From contig NZ_PYGA01000001.1 of NCBI RefSeq assembly GCF_003014485.1, positions 558,001-622,000 of the forward strand: DNA of 64,000 bases. The letters run 5' to 3'. Origin of the DNA: Murinocardiopsis flavida (GTDB lineage Bacteria; Actinomycetota; Actinomycetes; Streptosporangiales; Streptosporangiaceae). The notes beneath the pieces are model-generated. The model was not told where the DNA came from. It made no database searches and was given only the letters and a program-made list of their open reading frames with translations. A program made the position numbers and the translations under genes. Position 1 is the stretch's first letter. Each line of letters opens with the position of its first letter. This document shows, piece after piece, positions 16,609 to 24,227 of this stretch.

Positions 16609-17646
16609 TCAGCAGTCGCCCCGGTCGGCGGTGGTGTCGCAGACGCCTGGGCCGTCGTTCCAGGTGAGGGAGTCGCGGGCGTTGCCGCCGAAGGGGCGGG
16701 AGACGGTCACGTGGGTACCGGCCCCGGAGTCCTCGGCGAGCCAGCTCCGCACCTCGTGGGTGGTGCCGCCCACGTCGCGTGTGAACACGTAGAACGGCTT
16801 GGGGACGGGCGACCGGCCGCCGCCCGGGTCGGCCCACCAGTTCTCTCCTTGGGCCTTCGCGGTGTCGACGTGCAGGCACTCGTACTCGGCGCCTTCGAAG
16901 GTGCAGGTGCGGACTTCGGCGCCGCCGTAGCGGCCCACGCCGTCATCGGCCTGGACACCCTCCAATGCGCGGAGGTAGGTGTCCTCGCACGCGCCTTCGT
17001 CGCAGGCGTGCCAGTCGGTCCAGGACGTGGCGCGCGCGGCGGCCGGCGCGGCGCCGCCGTTCACCGCGTCGCAGAACTTGCCGACGATGTACGGGGCGAC
17101 CATCCCCGCCGCGTCCTGGGCGTCGATGGCGCCGTCCGCCCCGTTGTTCGCGCCGAGCCCGGCGGAGTCGAGCTGCCAGAGGCCCACACCCGGGTTGAAG
17201 AACAGGCCTTCGCGGCCTTGGGGGTCGTACAGGCCCTGCTGGTTGTCGTAGCGGGACAGGGTCATCGGCGAAGGCGCTTCCGGTGAGCCGGACGCCACCT
17301 CGGGCCAGGTGGGCGCCAAGGTGAGGGCCGTCGCGTCGGCCGCCGAGATCGCGCATGCGGCGTCGGAGGCGGCGGCGCCCGCGGCGTCCTGCACGGCCTT
17401 GAGCGGTTCGGCGCCGAAGGCCAGCGGACCGGCGTCCACCGGCGCGTTCTCGATCTTCTGCTGGACGACAGCGGGGTCCGTGCCGTCCTTCGCGGGGGAC
17501 GGGCTTCCGCCACCGGTGTCCGCGCCGGCCTGCGGTGCCGTCACGACGAGCGCGGCTGAGGCGAGGACGGCGCACAGCGCGCTCAACGGTGTCGGGAGTC
17601 TTCGGTGGGTGCGGCGCGGTGCCGCGCCGGTGTTCATCGTTTCCAT
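16609..17646 (-). CDS. Secreted protein, possibly a peptidoglycan hydrolase of transglycosylase type
   Basis: Protein of about 345 aa. A signal peptide with a long n-region (APRRTHRRLPTPLSALCAVL) ends near APQAGA. The mature part has a Ser/Pro-rich start. A region GLFFNPGVGLWQLDSAGLG with nearby Asn/Gly motifs recalls the substrate groove of lytic transglycosylases. A C-terminal domain has several cysteines (HACDEGACED, RTCTFEGAEYECL, and a terminal VCDTTADRGDC). I do not recognise a named family with certainty. The start is the ATG at 17646 (AGAGG upstream) or the ATG at 17637. It is a single gene facing the CRISPR remnant. Confidence 0.6.
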   Translation of the reverse strand: METMNTGAAPRRTHRRLPTPLSALCAVLASAALVVTAPQAGADTGGGSPSPAKDGTDPAVVQQKIENAPVDAGPLAFGAEPLKAVQDAAGAAASDAACAISAADATALTLAPTWPEVASGSPEAPSPMTLSRYDNQQGLYDPQGREGLFFNPGVGLWQLDSAGLGANNGADGAIDAQDAAGMVAPYIVGKFCDAVNGGAAPAAARATSWTDWHACDEGACEDTYLRALEGVQADDGVGRYGGAEVRTCTFEGAEYECLHVDTAKAQGENWWADPGGGRSPVPKPFYVFTRDVGGTTHEVRSWLAEDSGAGTHVTVSRPFGGNARDSLTWNDGPGVCDTTADRGDC

Positions 17647-18184
17647 CTCTGTGTGCCTCTCTCTGAGCGGGTTCGAGAGGACGGCCGGCGCCACCCGGGG
17701 GCGGCGCGCGGCCGGCGGTTCGCCATCGGCGAGCGCAGGCGGAGAGAGGAGCGGACCGGTCGGTCCGACCTCGCAACCATGCGGGCCGATCTCGGCTTCA
17801 CCGGGAGATCGGCGCTGCACTCGCGATTTCGGACGTCGGCAGGGGGACACCGCTGCGTTTCCCTGCGCAAAGGTCCATGTCAGGTGCTGACGGGGGGCGG
17901 TTCGGGCTGGCCCTTTCCTCCAGGTCGAATTCCTACAACGGGCATGGTGAAGTGGAAGAAAAAATACATAGTCGCCTTTCGGCACACAACCCCCGAACGC
18001 GACCTTTCGGAAACCAGGCGCCCCCGCACCGCGCGCCCCAGCGCGGGGCGGCGGCGCCCCGCCGCAACCCGACACCCGGCCGCTCCGCAACCGTGCCGAC
18101 CGCGCGACGTGCCGCTGAACTGCGGCGGCGGCGATACGCGGGGGGTGAACGGCCCGCGCTGAAACGCCGACTTACCTTTGGCCC
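17647..18184. promoter_or_regulatory. Divergent intergenic region, 538 bp
   Basis: It contains the upstream region of the secreted protein and a clear promoter for the methyltransferase: TACCTT at 18173-18178, six bases before the ATG at 18185, consistent with a leaderless transcript. A hairpin CCGATCTC/GAGATCGG lies at 17786-17812, and a dyad GGACCG-GT-CGGTCC lies near 17753-17766. I looked for a c-di-AMP riboswitch, which often precedes secreted hydrolases in this group, and did not see its conserved blocks. Confidence 0.5.
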
Positions 18185-18784
18185 ATGACGAAATACGCGT
18201 GGATGTACCGTCTCGGCGTCACGCCGTGGGAGCGCTATGGCGCCGCGGGTGGGGCGCAACTCGGTACCCTGCTCGACCGCGTCGCGGAAGGGCGCCCGAC
18301 CGGCGCCGGGCGGGCGTTGGACGTCGGGTGCGGGCGCGGGCAGTTCACCCCCGAACTGGCCCGGCGCGGGTGGAAGGCGGTGGGCGTCGACATCGTGCCT
18401 GCGGCGGTCGAGGCCGCCCGGCGCAACGGGCCGACAGAGATCACCTACACCGTGGGCGACGTGACCGACCTTGAGTCGGCCGGCCTGGGCACCTTCGACC
18501 TCTTCGTCGACATCGGCTGCTTCCAGGGGCTCGACACGGATCAGCGGGCAGCAGAGGGGCGGGGTGTGACGGCGCTCGCCGAGCCGGACGCCACACTGCT
18601 GATGCTCGCCTTCGGGCCGTCGCGGTACCAGCGGCTGGTCGAGGGCGTCTCCCAGGCGGAGGTCGAGGCCGCGTTTCCGGACTGGCGGCTCGCCGCGGTC
18701 GAGGACGCGGTCACCACCGGCCTGGGATGGCCGATGAACCGGTCCTCACCGAAGTGGTACCGGTTCCACCGCACCACCGAGTGA
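18185..18784 (+). CDS. Class I SAM-dependent methyltransferase
   Basis: Methyltransferase of 199 aa, target unknown. Motif I is RALDVGCGRGQFTPELARRG, motif II/acidic loop is AVGVDIVPAAVEAA, and the post-motif region is TFDLFVDIGCFQGLDTDQRA, which resembles the thiopurine/small-molecule methyltransferase group. The C-terminal half has a hydrophobic beta-hairpin (DATLLMLAFGPSRYQRLVEG). The ATG at 18185 follows a TACCTT -10 box by six bases, so the mRNA is probably leaderless. It is a stand-alone gene. Confidence 0.85.
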   Translation: MTKYAWMYRLGVTPWERYGAAGGAQLGTLLDRVAEGRPTGAGRALDVGCGRGQFTPELARRGWKAVGVDIVPAAVEAARRNGPTEITYTVGDVTDLESAGLGTFDLFVDIGCFQGLDTDQRAAEGRGVTALAEPDATLLMLAFGPSRYQRLVEGVSQAEVEAAFPDWRLAAVEDAVTTGLGWPMNRSSPKWYRFHRTTE

Positions 18785-18844
18785 CGCGGGTCCGCCGCGT
18801 GCCGGTGCACCTCGAACCTTTGGAAATCGCGCAAGGCCGGCGGC

Positions 18845-19282
18845 TCAGCGCCGCGGCACCGCGGCACGCTCCGGCTCCGCTGCCGGCCCGGTCGCGGTCC
18901 GCCCGTCCCCCCTGAAGCGCGCCAGCAGGTCCTCGGCGACGAGCAGCACGGCGGGGACGAATCCCAGCAGGAAGCCGCTGGGCCCGATGAGCAGCGCGCA
19001 TGCCGCCGCCCAGCCGCCCACGGCCCAGCCGACGTACGCGGGCGCGCGCTCGCCCCGCCACCCCATCCGCGCCACCAGCAGCCCGAGCAGAACGAGGGGG
19101 ACGACGAAGCCCCCGGGAAGCGCCCAGAACACCGTCAGCGACTCCTCGCCGCCCGTTCCCGAGCGCAGCCCTCCCGTGAGCCACTCGCCCCAGTAGGGGT
19201 GCGGCAGGAACGCCGCCGTGTGCAGGACGCCGATCGCCGCCAGCGAGCAGCCGGCGCCGACTGTCGATCGTTTCTTGATCAT
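18845..19282 (-). CDS. DUF6463-like four-helix membrane protein
   Basis: Protein of 145 aa with four predicted membrane helices (AGCSLAAIGVLHTAAFL, then FVVPLVLLGLLVA, YVGWAVGGWAAACALLI and GFLLGFVPAVLLVAEDL). The short GVLHT motif in helix one is typical of the DUF6463 family, whose function is not known. A GGAGG precedes the ATG at 19282. The frame is open far upstream, but that part lacks sense. It is convergent with the methyltransferase. Confidence 0.65.
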   Translation of the reverse strand: MIKKRSTVGAGCSLAAIGVLHTAAFLPHPYWGEWLTGGLRSGTGGEESLTVFWALPGGFVVPLVLLGLLVARMGWRGERAPAYVGWAVGGWAAACALLIGPSGFLLGFVPAVLLVAEDLLARFRGDGRTATGPAAEPERAAVPRR

Positions 19283-19423
19283 GCTGCAAGCCTCCGGCAC
19301 CGCCCCCGGTCCGCACCTCCCTCCGGAGAGCGACCCTCTCCCCCGCACGAGGGAGCCGGCGGGGCCCGGGGCGACCCCGCCCCGGGCCCCGAACTGTCGG
19401 CCCCGCCGTCTTGACTGTTGCCC

Positions 19424-20332
19424 ATGACGACAACGGACCCGCCCCCTGCCGGGTGGACGCTCATCGGGCTGTCCTGGGACGGCGGCGGCCCCGCGCTCGT
19501 CGCGACCCGCGGGGGCGACGAGCGCAGCCTTGACCTGGCCCCGGGCACGGACCTGCGGATCCGGCTGAGCGGCCCGCGCGGCTGCGTCGGCGTGTGGGAC
19601 CCCGCGAGCGACCGCCGCGTCGCCTGTCCCGCATCGGTGGCCCCTGAGGGCACCGACGCGCAGTGCGCCCGCTGCGCCGCGCGCGACCTCGGGCGCGCGC
19701 TGGCCCGCGACGCCCACACCGACGACCGCGACTACGTCCTCTACCTCGCCTACTTCGGCCCCGGCCTGTTCAAGGTCGGGCTCACCGCGGCCGCGCGCGG
19801 TGTGCTGCGCCTCCTGGAGCAGGGCGCGCTGACCTACACCCTGCTCGCCCGCGGTCCGCTGTCCGTCATCCGCGCGGCGGAGCGGGCGGTCGCCGCGGGC
19901 GGTTTCGCAAAGGAGCGGCTGCGCCTCCCCACCAAGACCGCGGCCTGGTGGCGGCTCGACCCCGCCGAAGAGCGCAGGTCAGCGGTGCGCGAGTTGCGGC
20001 GGTCCATCGAGGACGCGGGGCTGCTCGCCAACGCCGAGGTCCTCGACCGCCAGGTCCACGACAACGTCGCGCGGTTCGCGCTCGACCGCCCGGTTCCCGA
20101 TTCCTACGACGTCCTCACCGGCCTGGACGACCCCGCCGACCTCGCGGTGCGGATCCGCGCTGTGCCGGGCCGGGTCCTGCTCGCCGACGACGCGGAGCGC
20201 GGATCGGGGCTGCTCATCGACGTCCGGCTGCTGGCCGGGTGGCTCGTCGCCCCGGCGGAAGGGCCGACCGGCGGGCTCGGTGTGCGGCCCCGCTCGCGGC
20301 CGCGGGGCGACGGCCAGATCGGGCTCTTCTGA
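19424..20332 (+). CDS. DUF2797 family protein
   Basis: Protein of 302 aa with the layout of DUF2797. An N-terminal beta-rich region with a zinc-ribbon-like Cys set (VACPASVAPEGTDAQCARCA) is followed by DYVLYLAYFGPGLFKVGLT, which recalls a GIY-YIG-like core, and then AAERAVAAGGFAKERLRLP. The family has no known function; the Cys pairs suggest metal binding. The start is the ATG at 19424. It is divergent from the DUF6463-like gene and convergent with the acetyltransferase, from which it is only 16 bp away. Confidence 0.75.
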   Translation: MTTTDPPPAGWTLIGLSWDGGGPALVATRGGDERSLDLAPGTDLRIRLSGPRGCVGVWDPASDRRVACPASVAPEGTDAQCARCAARDLGRALARDAHTDDRDYVLYLAYFGPGLFKVGLTAAARGVLRLLEQGALTYTLLARGPLSVIRAAERAVAAGGFAKERLRLPTKTAAWWRLDPAEERRSAVRELRRSIEDAGLLANAEVLDRQVHDNVARFALDRPVPDSYDVLTGLDDPADLAVRIRAVPGRVLLADDAERGSGLLIDVRLLAGWLVAPAEGPTGGLGVRPRSRPRGDGQIGLF

Positions 20333-20348
20333 CCGCCGGCACCGGGTG

Positions 20349-20864
20349 TCACGGTTCGTCGGGGCGCTCGTTGACGCGGGTGCGGAAGGGACGGAACCCA
20401 CGGCTTCGGTAGTTCGGCAGCGCGTTGGGATGGTCGAGGGAGGAGGTGTGCAGCCAGACCCGCCGGACCTGCTCGGCGCCCGCGGGTGCGGCAGCCCACG
20501 CCGCCCGGACGGCGAGGGTCAGCGCGTGGCCGCCCAGGCCCCGGCCGACGTACTCGGGGACGAGCCCGAACGTGGTGATCTCGACCCCGCCGTCAGCGTC
20601 GAACTCGAAGTCGACGAACCCGGCGGGCTCACCCTGGTAGGTGATGAGCAGGAAGCGGCGCAGCGGCCGCGCGAGCACCGCCGCCCATTCGGCGTCGGTC
20701 CGCCGCGCGCTCGGCCAGGCGTACGGCGTGCCGATGCGCTCCTGCATGGATTTGATCAGCGGCGATTCGGGGGTAAGGGGTTCGAGCGCGACTTCGGCCA
20801 CGACCCGGCCGGGGCGCAGTTCGTCGAAGGCGGACATCTCCAGATACGTAATCGTCTCCCGCAC
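20349..20864 (-). CDS. GNAT family N-acetyltransferase
   Basis: Acetyltransferase of 171 aa; the acceptor is unknown. The CoA-binding motif A is TTFGLVPEYVGRGLGGHALT, and motif B contains VWLHTSSLDHPNALPNYRSRGF. The GTG at 20864 is chosen: a TAGCGT -10 box lies six bases upstream (20871-20876), suggesting a leaderless mRNA. An internal ATG at 20837 is the alternative. It is convergent with the DUF2797 gene. Confidence 0.85.
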   Translation of the reverse strand: MRETITYLEMSAFDELRPGRVVAEVALEPLTPESPLIKSMQERIGTPYAWPSARRTDAEWAAVLARPLRRFLLITYQGEPAGFVDFEFDADGGVEITTFGLVPEYVGRGLGGHALTLAVRAAWAAAPAGAEQVRRVWLHTSSLDHPNALPNYRSRGFRPFRTRVNERPDEP

Positions 20865-20944
20865 ACGCTTACGCTACCTGCGCCGGGCGCCGCGCCTTCG
20901 CGTGTCCGGTCGCGTCCCCACCGCACCCACCGCCCGCGGGACCG

Positions 20945-20987
20945 ACCGGCAGAGCAGCGGACTTTTGATCCGCGGGTTCAGGGTTCG
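20945..20987 (+). other. tRNA-like fragment (anticodon arm with part of the T-arm)
   Basis: A stem GCGGA/TCCGC closes the seven-base loop CTTTTGA (anticodon position TTT, lysine). It is preceded by GCAGAGC as at a D-arm end and followed by GGGTTCAGGGTTCG as at a variable loop and T-arm start. The 5' D-stem, the T-stem partner and a matching acceptor stem are missing, and position 37 would be G. So this is not a working tRNA; it may be a remnant of a tRNA or of an integration site. Confidence 0.4.
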
Positions 20988-21083
20988 CTGCCACGCCTGC
21001 CGCGTCCGTAACCCGGTGTGGTTGGAGCGTTGGAACCCGCCCGCGGTCATGCGATGACCAAGCGGAGTTCCACCGCACGGGGG

Positions 21084-21623
21084 TCAGCTCGGCTGGTCGG
21101 GGGCTTCCACGGTCTCGTTGTGGGCGGTGATCAGCTTTCCGGCGATCCGCGTGACGTGGTCGACGTCCGCGTCGTCGAGGTGGCGGGAGAAGTGGTCGCG
21201 GACGGCGCGCAGGAACGCGGGCGCGCAGTTGTGGAGGGTCTCCGTGCCCTCCGGGGTCAGGACGGCGTAGGTCACCCGCAGGTTGCCGGGGTCGCCCTGG
21301 CGCTCGACCAGCCCGCTCTTCGAGAGCTGGGTGACGAGTTGGCTGATGCCGCTCTTGCTGACGAAGCACCGGCGCGCCAGCTCCTGGATCCGCATGCGCC
21401 GCCCGGGTGCTGCGGCGAGCCGGGAGAGCACTTCGCAGGAGGCCAGGGATGGCGCGCCGACCCGTTTCAGGGCGCGCTCCAGCTCGCGAGCGACGATGGC
21501 CTGCGATTTCCACATGCCGAGCCACGCGTCGAAGCCCTCGTCGTCGAGCGCGTGGACGTCCTCCCCCGCTGCCGCACTCACGATGCCGTAGCCAACGGAC
21601 GCGCTTTCCCCTGGTCGGTTCAC
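21084..21623 (-). CDS. MarR-family transcriptional regulator
   Basis: Winged-helix regulator of 179 aa with a 30-residue N-terminal extension. The recognition region is RMRIQELARRCFVSKSGISQLVTQL and the wing is VERQGDPGNLRVTYAVLTPEG. The ligand is unknown. The GTG at 21623 is supported by a promoter right before it: -10 TAAGCT at 21631-21636 and -35-like TTGAAC at 21656-21661, leaving no room for a leader. A repeated CACTGTTC in the upstream region (near 21652 and 21699) could be its own operator. Confidence 0.87.
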   Translation of the reverse strand: MNRPGESASVGYGIVSAAAGEDVHALDDEGFDAWLGMWKSQAIVARELERALKRVGAPSLASCEVLSRLAAAPGRRMRIQELARRCFVSKSGISQLVTQLSKSGLVERQGDPGNLRVTYAVLTPEGTETLHNCAPAFLRAVRDHFSRHLDDADVDHVTRIAGKLITAHNETVEAPDQPS

Positions 21624-21894
21624 GGTTCACAGCTTAACCGGCACCGACCGACACTGTTCAAGGTTGGACGGTTCCGGCACGAACTGTCGTTCGGTTGCAC
21701 TGTTCGGATACAAGCCGTCGTTCACCGGCGAGCCCGCCGACCGGGTACCCCGCCCCGCCGGAGCTTTCCTGCATTCGCCCACTCTCACACAGAGTGAAAT
21801 TTCATCTGAAGAACCCGCCGAACCGTCACCCTCCGGGCATAACATCAGCATCCCTGGCCGCCCCGCTCACGGTCCCCTCACACGAAGGGCTGCC

Positions 21895-22524
21895 ATGTAC
21901 CAGAATCCCACCGGTGGCTACGGGTTCCCGCCGCCGCCACCGCCTCCCCAGCGGAAGAACCGCGCTTGGCTCTACGGATGCCTCGGGTGCGGTGGAGCGG
22001 CCGCGTTCGTCCTCGTCCTCGGCGCCGGATGCGTCGCCTTCCTCGGCTCCGGCACCGACACCCCGCCTCCCGCGGAGTCCCCCGTCGCCGAGGCGCCCGC
22101 TGCGGGGGACGACGAGAAGCCCGCGGCGAAGATCGGCGACAGTGTCGAGTCGGGCGCGTTCGCCTTCACGGTCACCGATGTCGAGACCGGCGTCGCATCC
22201 GTCCAGGACGACACCGGGTACATCACCACAAAGGCCGACGGCTCCTACGTCGTCGTGTCTGTGACCGTGGAGAACGTCGGCGACGAGTCCGGCATCTTCG
22301 ACTCCACCGCGCAGAAGCTCCACGACGCCGACGGAAAGGAGTACTCCACCGACGCCGAGGCCCAGCTCACCGAGGGCGCCGATTCGTGGGTCAACGACAT
22401 CAACCCCGGCAACAAGGTCGACGGGAAGCTGATCTTCGACGTGCCCGAAGGGGTGCAACCCGACTCCGTCGAGTTGCACGACTTCCTGTCCCTGGACGGC
22501 GGGGCGGTCGTCGACCTGACGTAG
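21895..22524 (+). CDS. DUF4352-type membrane-anchored protein
   Basis: Protein of 209 aa. A Pro-rich cytoplasmic N-terminus (GFPPPPPPPQRKNRAW) leads to one membrane helix with several Gly and Cys (GAAAFVLVLGAGCVAFLG). An Ala/Pro linker then leads to an immunoglobulin-like DUF4352 domain with GSYVVVSVTVENVGDESGIF and DINPGNKVDGKLIFDVPEG. Such domains sit outside the membrane and have no fixed function. GAAGGG precedes the ATG at 21895. Confidence 0.8.
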   Translation: MYQNPTGGYGFPPPPPPPQRKNRAWLYGCLGCGGAAAFVLVLGAGCVAFLGSGTDTPPPAESPVAEAPAAGDDEKPAAKIGDSVESGAFAFTVTDVETGVASVQDDTGYITTKADGSYVVVSVTVENVGDESGIFDSTAQKLHDADGKEYSTDAEAQLTEGADSWVNDINPGNKVDGKLIFDVPEGVQPDSVELHDFLSLDGGAVVDLT

Positions 22525-22633
22525 CGCCCCGCGCGCGGGCGCTTCGGCCGCAGGCAGGCGGTCGCAGCGGCGAGCGGTGGGGCCGTGCGGGAATCAGCGG
22601 CCGGGGATCACCGGCCGGACGCCGGGCCGCCGG

Positions 22634-23809
22634 TCACATCTCCTCGCCGCAGCTGCGGACCCAGCGTTCGCCGTTGCCGAGGTGGTTGGTGTTGACGAAG
22701 TCGACGCCGGCCTTCTGCTGGGCCTTCCAGGCGTCCTTGCGGGCCGCCTTCTCGCATTCCTGCCGACCGGGCGCCGCCCAGCCCTGGCACGGGACGAAGT
22801 GGCCGTCGCCGACCTCCGAGCGGTACTGCTCGTCGGGGCCGCCCCAGAAGCGGACCTTGACGCCGGAGCGGTGTGCCTGGTCGACCAGCCGGTCGAGTTC
22901 GGCCTGCTCCTCGTCGCTGATCTTGTTGTCGCCGTCCGGGTCACCGCACTTGCCCTTGCCCCACTCGCCGTTGAGCGTGCTGAAGCTCTTGGCGTACTCC
23001 GGGTCGTACTTCGGGCTGTCGATGTTGATCTTGTCCGGGAGCTGGCAGCCCTCGTCGGGGGCCTTGTCGAACGTGACGTTCTCCGGGTGGTTGCCGACGG
23101 TGTACTCGTCCTTGGGGCGCCCTCCGCTGATGACGAGTTCCACGTCCTCGGGCAGGTCCTTGGTCTGCTCCAGGATCTGGTCGTATGCCTCCCGCCGCTC
23201 CTCCTCGCTGCCTTTGCCCTTGTTCTCGACCACGAGCTGGAACTTCTCGTCGCGGCCCGGGTAGATCTTGCCGCCGTTCTTCTCGGCCCGCTCCTTCAGC
23301 GGCTCGACGTACTCGCTCCGCAGGCTGCCGCTCGGCGGGCTCACGTAGTCGATGTGGGTGTTGCGGAGGTGACCGGTGTCCGGGTCGTACTTGACATCGG
23401 TCTCCACGCCGGTCGCGCCGTGCTTCAGCGCGTCGTCGAGCGGGTCGCCGTTCTGGTAGTCGTTGTGGGCGTGCAGCCCCTCCGCCCATGCGATGTCGGC
23501 GTCGGGGTCGGCGCAGGCCGGCGGGGTGATCGGCGGCCGGACCGGCTTCGGGCGCTCGCTCTTGTCGGGGTCGCGGTCGTAGTCCGGCGGGTAGACCTTG
23601 GGCGCCACGGCGGGGCCGGCCTTGGCGCAGTCCGTACCGCCGGTGAGACGGCAGAGGGCGTCCTGGCAGGCTCGCGCCACGTTGCCGGGGATGTCCGTTG
23701 CGGCGAGGCCGCCGAGGATCACGGCGGCGAGGACGACGGCGGCGCCGTACTCGGTGACGGAGGCGCCCCTCTCGGCCCTGCGCCCGCTGCTTCGCGATCG
23801 TCTCGCCAT
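22634..23809 (-). CDS. Flp-pilin-like leader fused to a GDPD/PI-PLC-like domain with an EF-hand
   Basis: Protein of 391 aa with an unusual make-up. Residues 10-40 contain a class III prepilin-type segment, GASVTEYGAAVVLAAVIL, as in Flp/TadE pilins, including the Glu after the cleavage point. After a short Cys-containing region and a Pro-rich linker, the main domain begins GLHAHNDYQNGDPLDDALKH with VETDVKYDP and NTHIDYV. This resembles the PI-PLC-like/glycerophosphodiester phosphodiesterase superfamily (the AIM6-like group with AHNDY). A canonical EF-hand loop DPDGDNKISDEE suggests calcium use. The start chosen is the ATG at 23809. A 12-bp inverted repeat lies just upstream. Location (membrane or pilus-bound) is inference. 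Confidence 0.7.
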   Translation of the reverse strand: MARRSRSSGRRAERGASVTEYGAAVVLAAVILGGLAATDIPGNVARACQDALCRLTGGTDCAKAGPAVAPKVYPPDYDRDPDKSERPKPVRPPITPPACADPDADIAWAEGLHAHNDYQNGDPLDDALKHGATGVETDVKYDPDTGHLRNTHIDYVSPPSGSLRSEYVEPLKERAEKNGGKIYPGRDEKFQLVVENKGKGSEEERREAYDQILEQTKDLPEDVELVISGGRPKDEYTVGNHPENVTFDKAPDEGCQLPDKINIDSPKYDPEYAKSFSTLNGEWGKGKCGDPDGDNKISDEEQAELDRLVDQAHRSGVKVRFWGGPDEQYRSEVGDGHFVPCQGWAAPGRQECEKAARKDAWKAQQKAGVDFVNTNHLGNGERWVRSCGEEM

Positions 23810-23834
23810 GTGCACTCACCTCAGGGAACGGTCG

Positions 23835-23861
23835 GGCGGTGACACGACCCGTGTCACCGCC
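23835..23861. promoter_or_regulatory. 12-bp inverted repeat upstream of the GDPD-like gene
   Basis: GGCGGTGACACG and CGTGTCACCGCC are perfect reverse complements separated by ACC, 25 bp before the start codon of the minus-strand gene. It could be an operator or a leader hairpin. The rest of the 418-bp gap up to 24227 contains the kinase promoter and no other gene that I can support. Confidence 0.6.
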
Positions 23862-24227
23862 GCGGCGATCTGCGTTCACGTCCGGTGTCGCGGGCGGGGT
23901 GCTGCAACGGCGGATCCGAGGTCCGCGATCGGGGTTGCCGGACCGAGGGAAGTATTCCGGTCTTTACATCGGACAAGAAGGGACTAGTGCCTCATATCGG
24001 GGCTCAGAAAGAGACCGAGATCCCGATGCCCAGTCGTCCCACCTTCCGACGGGAGACCGATGCCCGGCCCCCGGCGGCCCCCGGTACCGCGCCGGCGGCC
24101 GCCCGGGGGATGCGACCGCCCCGCCACGACCACCGGCGCAGGGACACGATCGGGAATTCCCGCCCATGCGGGATTCTGGGATCATCTGAGGCGATCGGGC
24201 GAACAACCTCCGGGCGGAAGCGGTGCC

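Noticed and set aside
17647-17900. c-di-AMP riboswitch before the secreted protein
   Set aside because: The conserved blocks of that riboswitch were not found; only ordinary hairpins.
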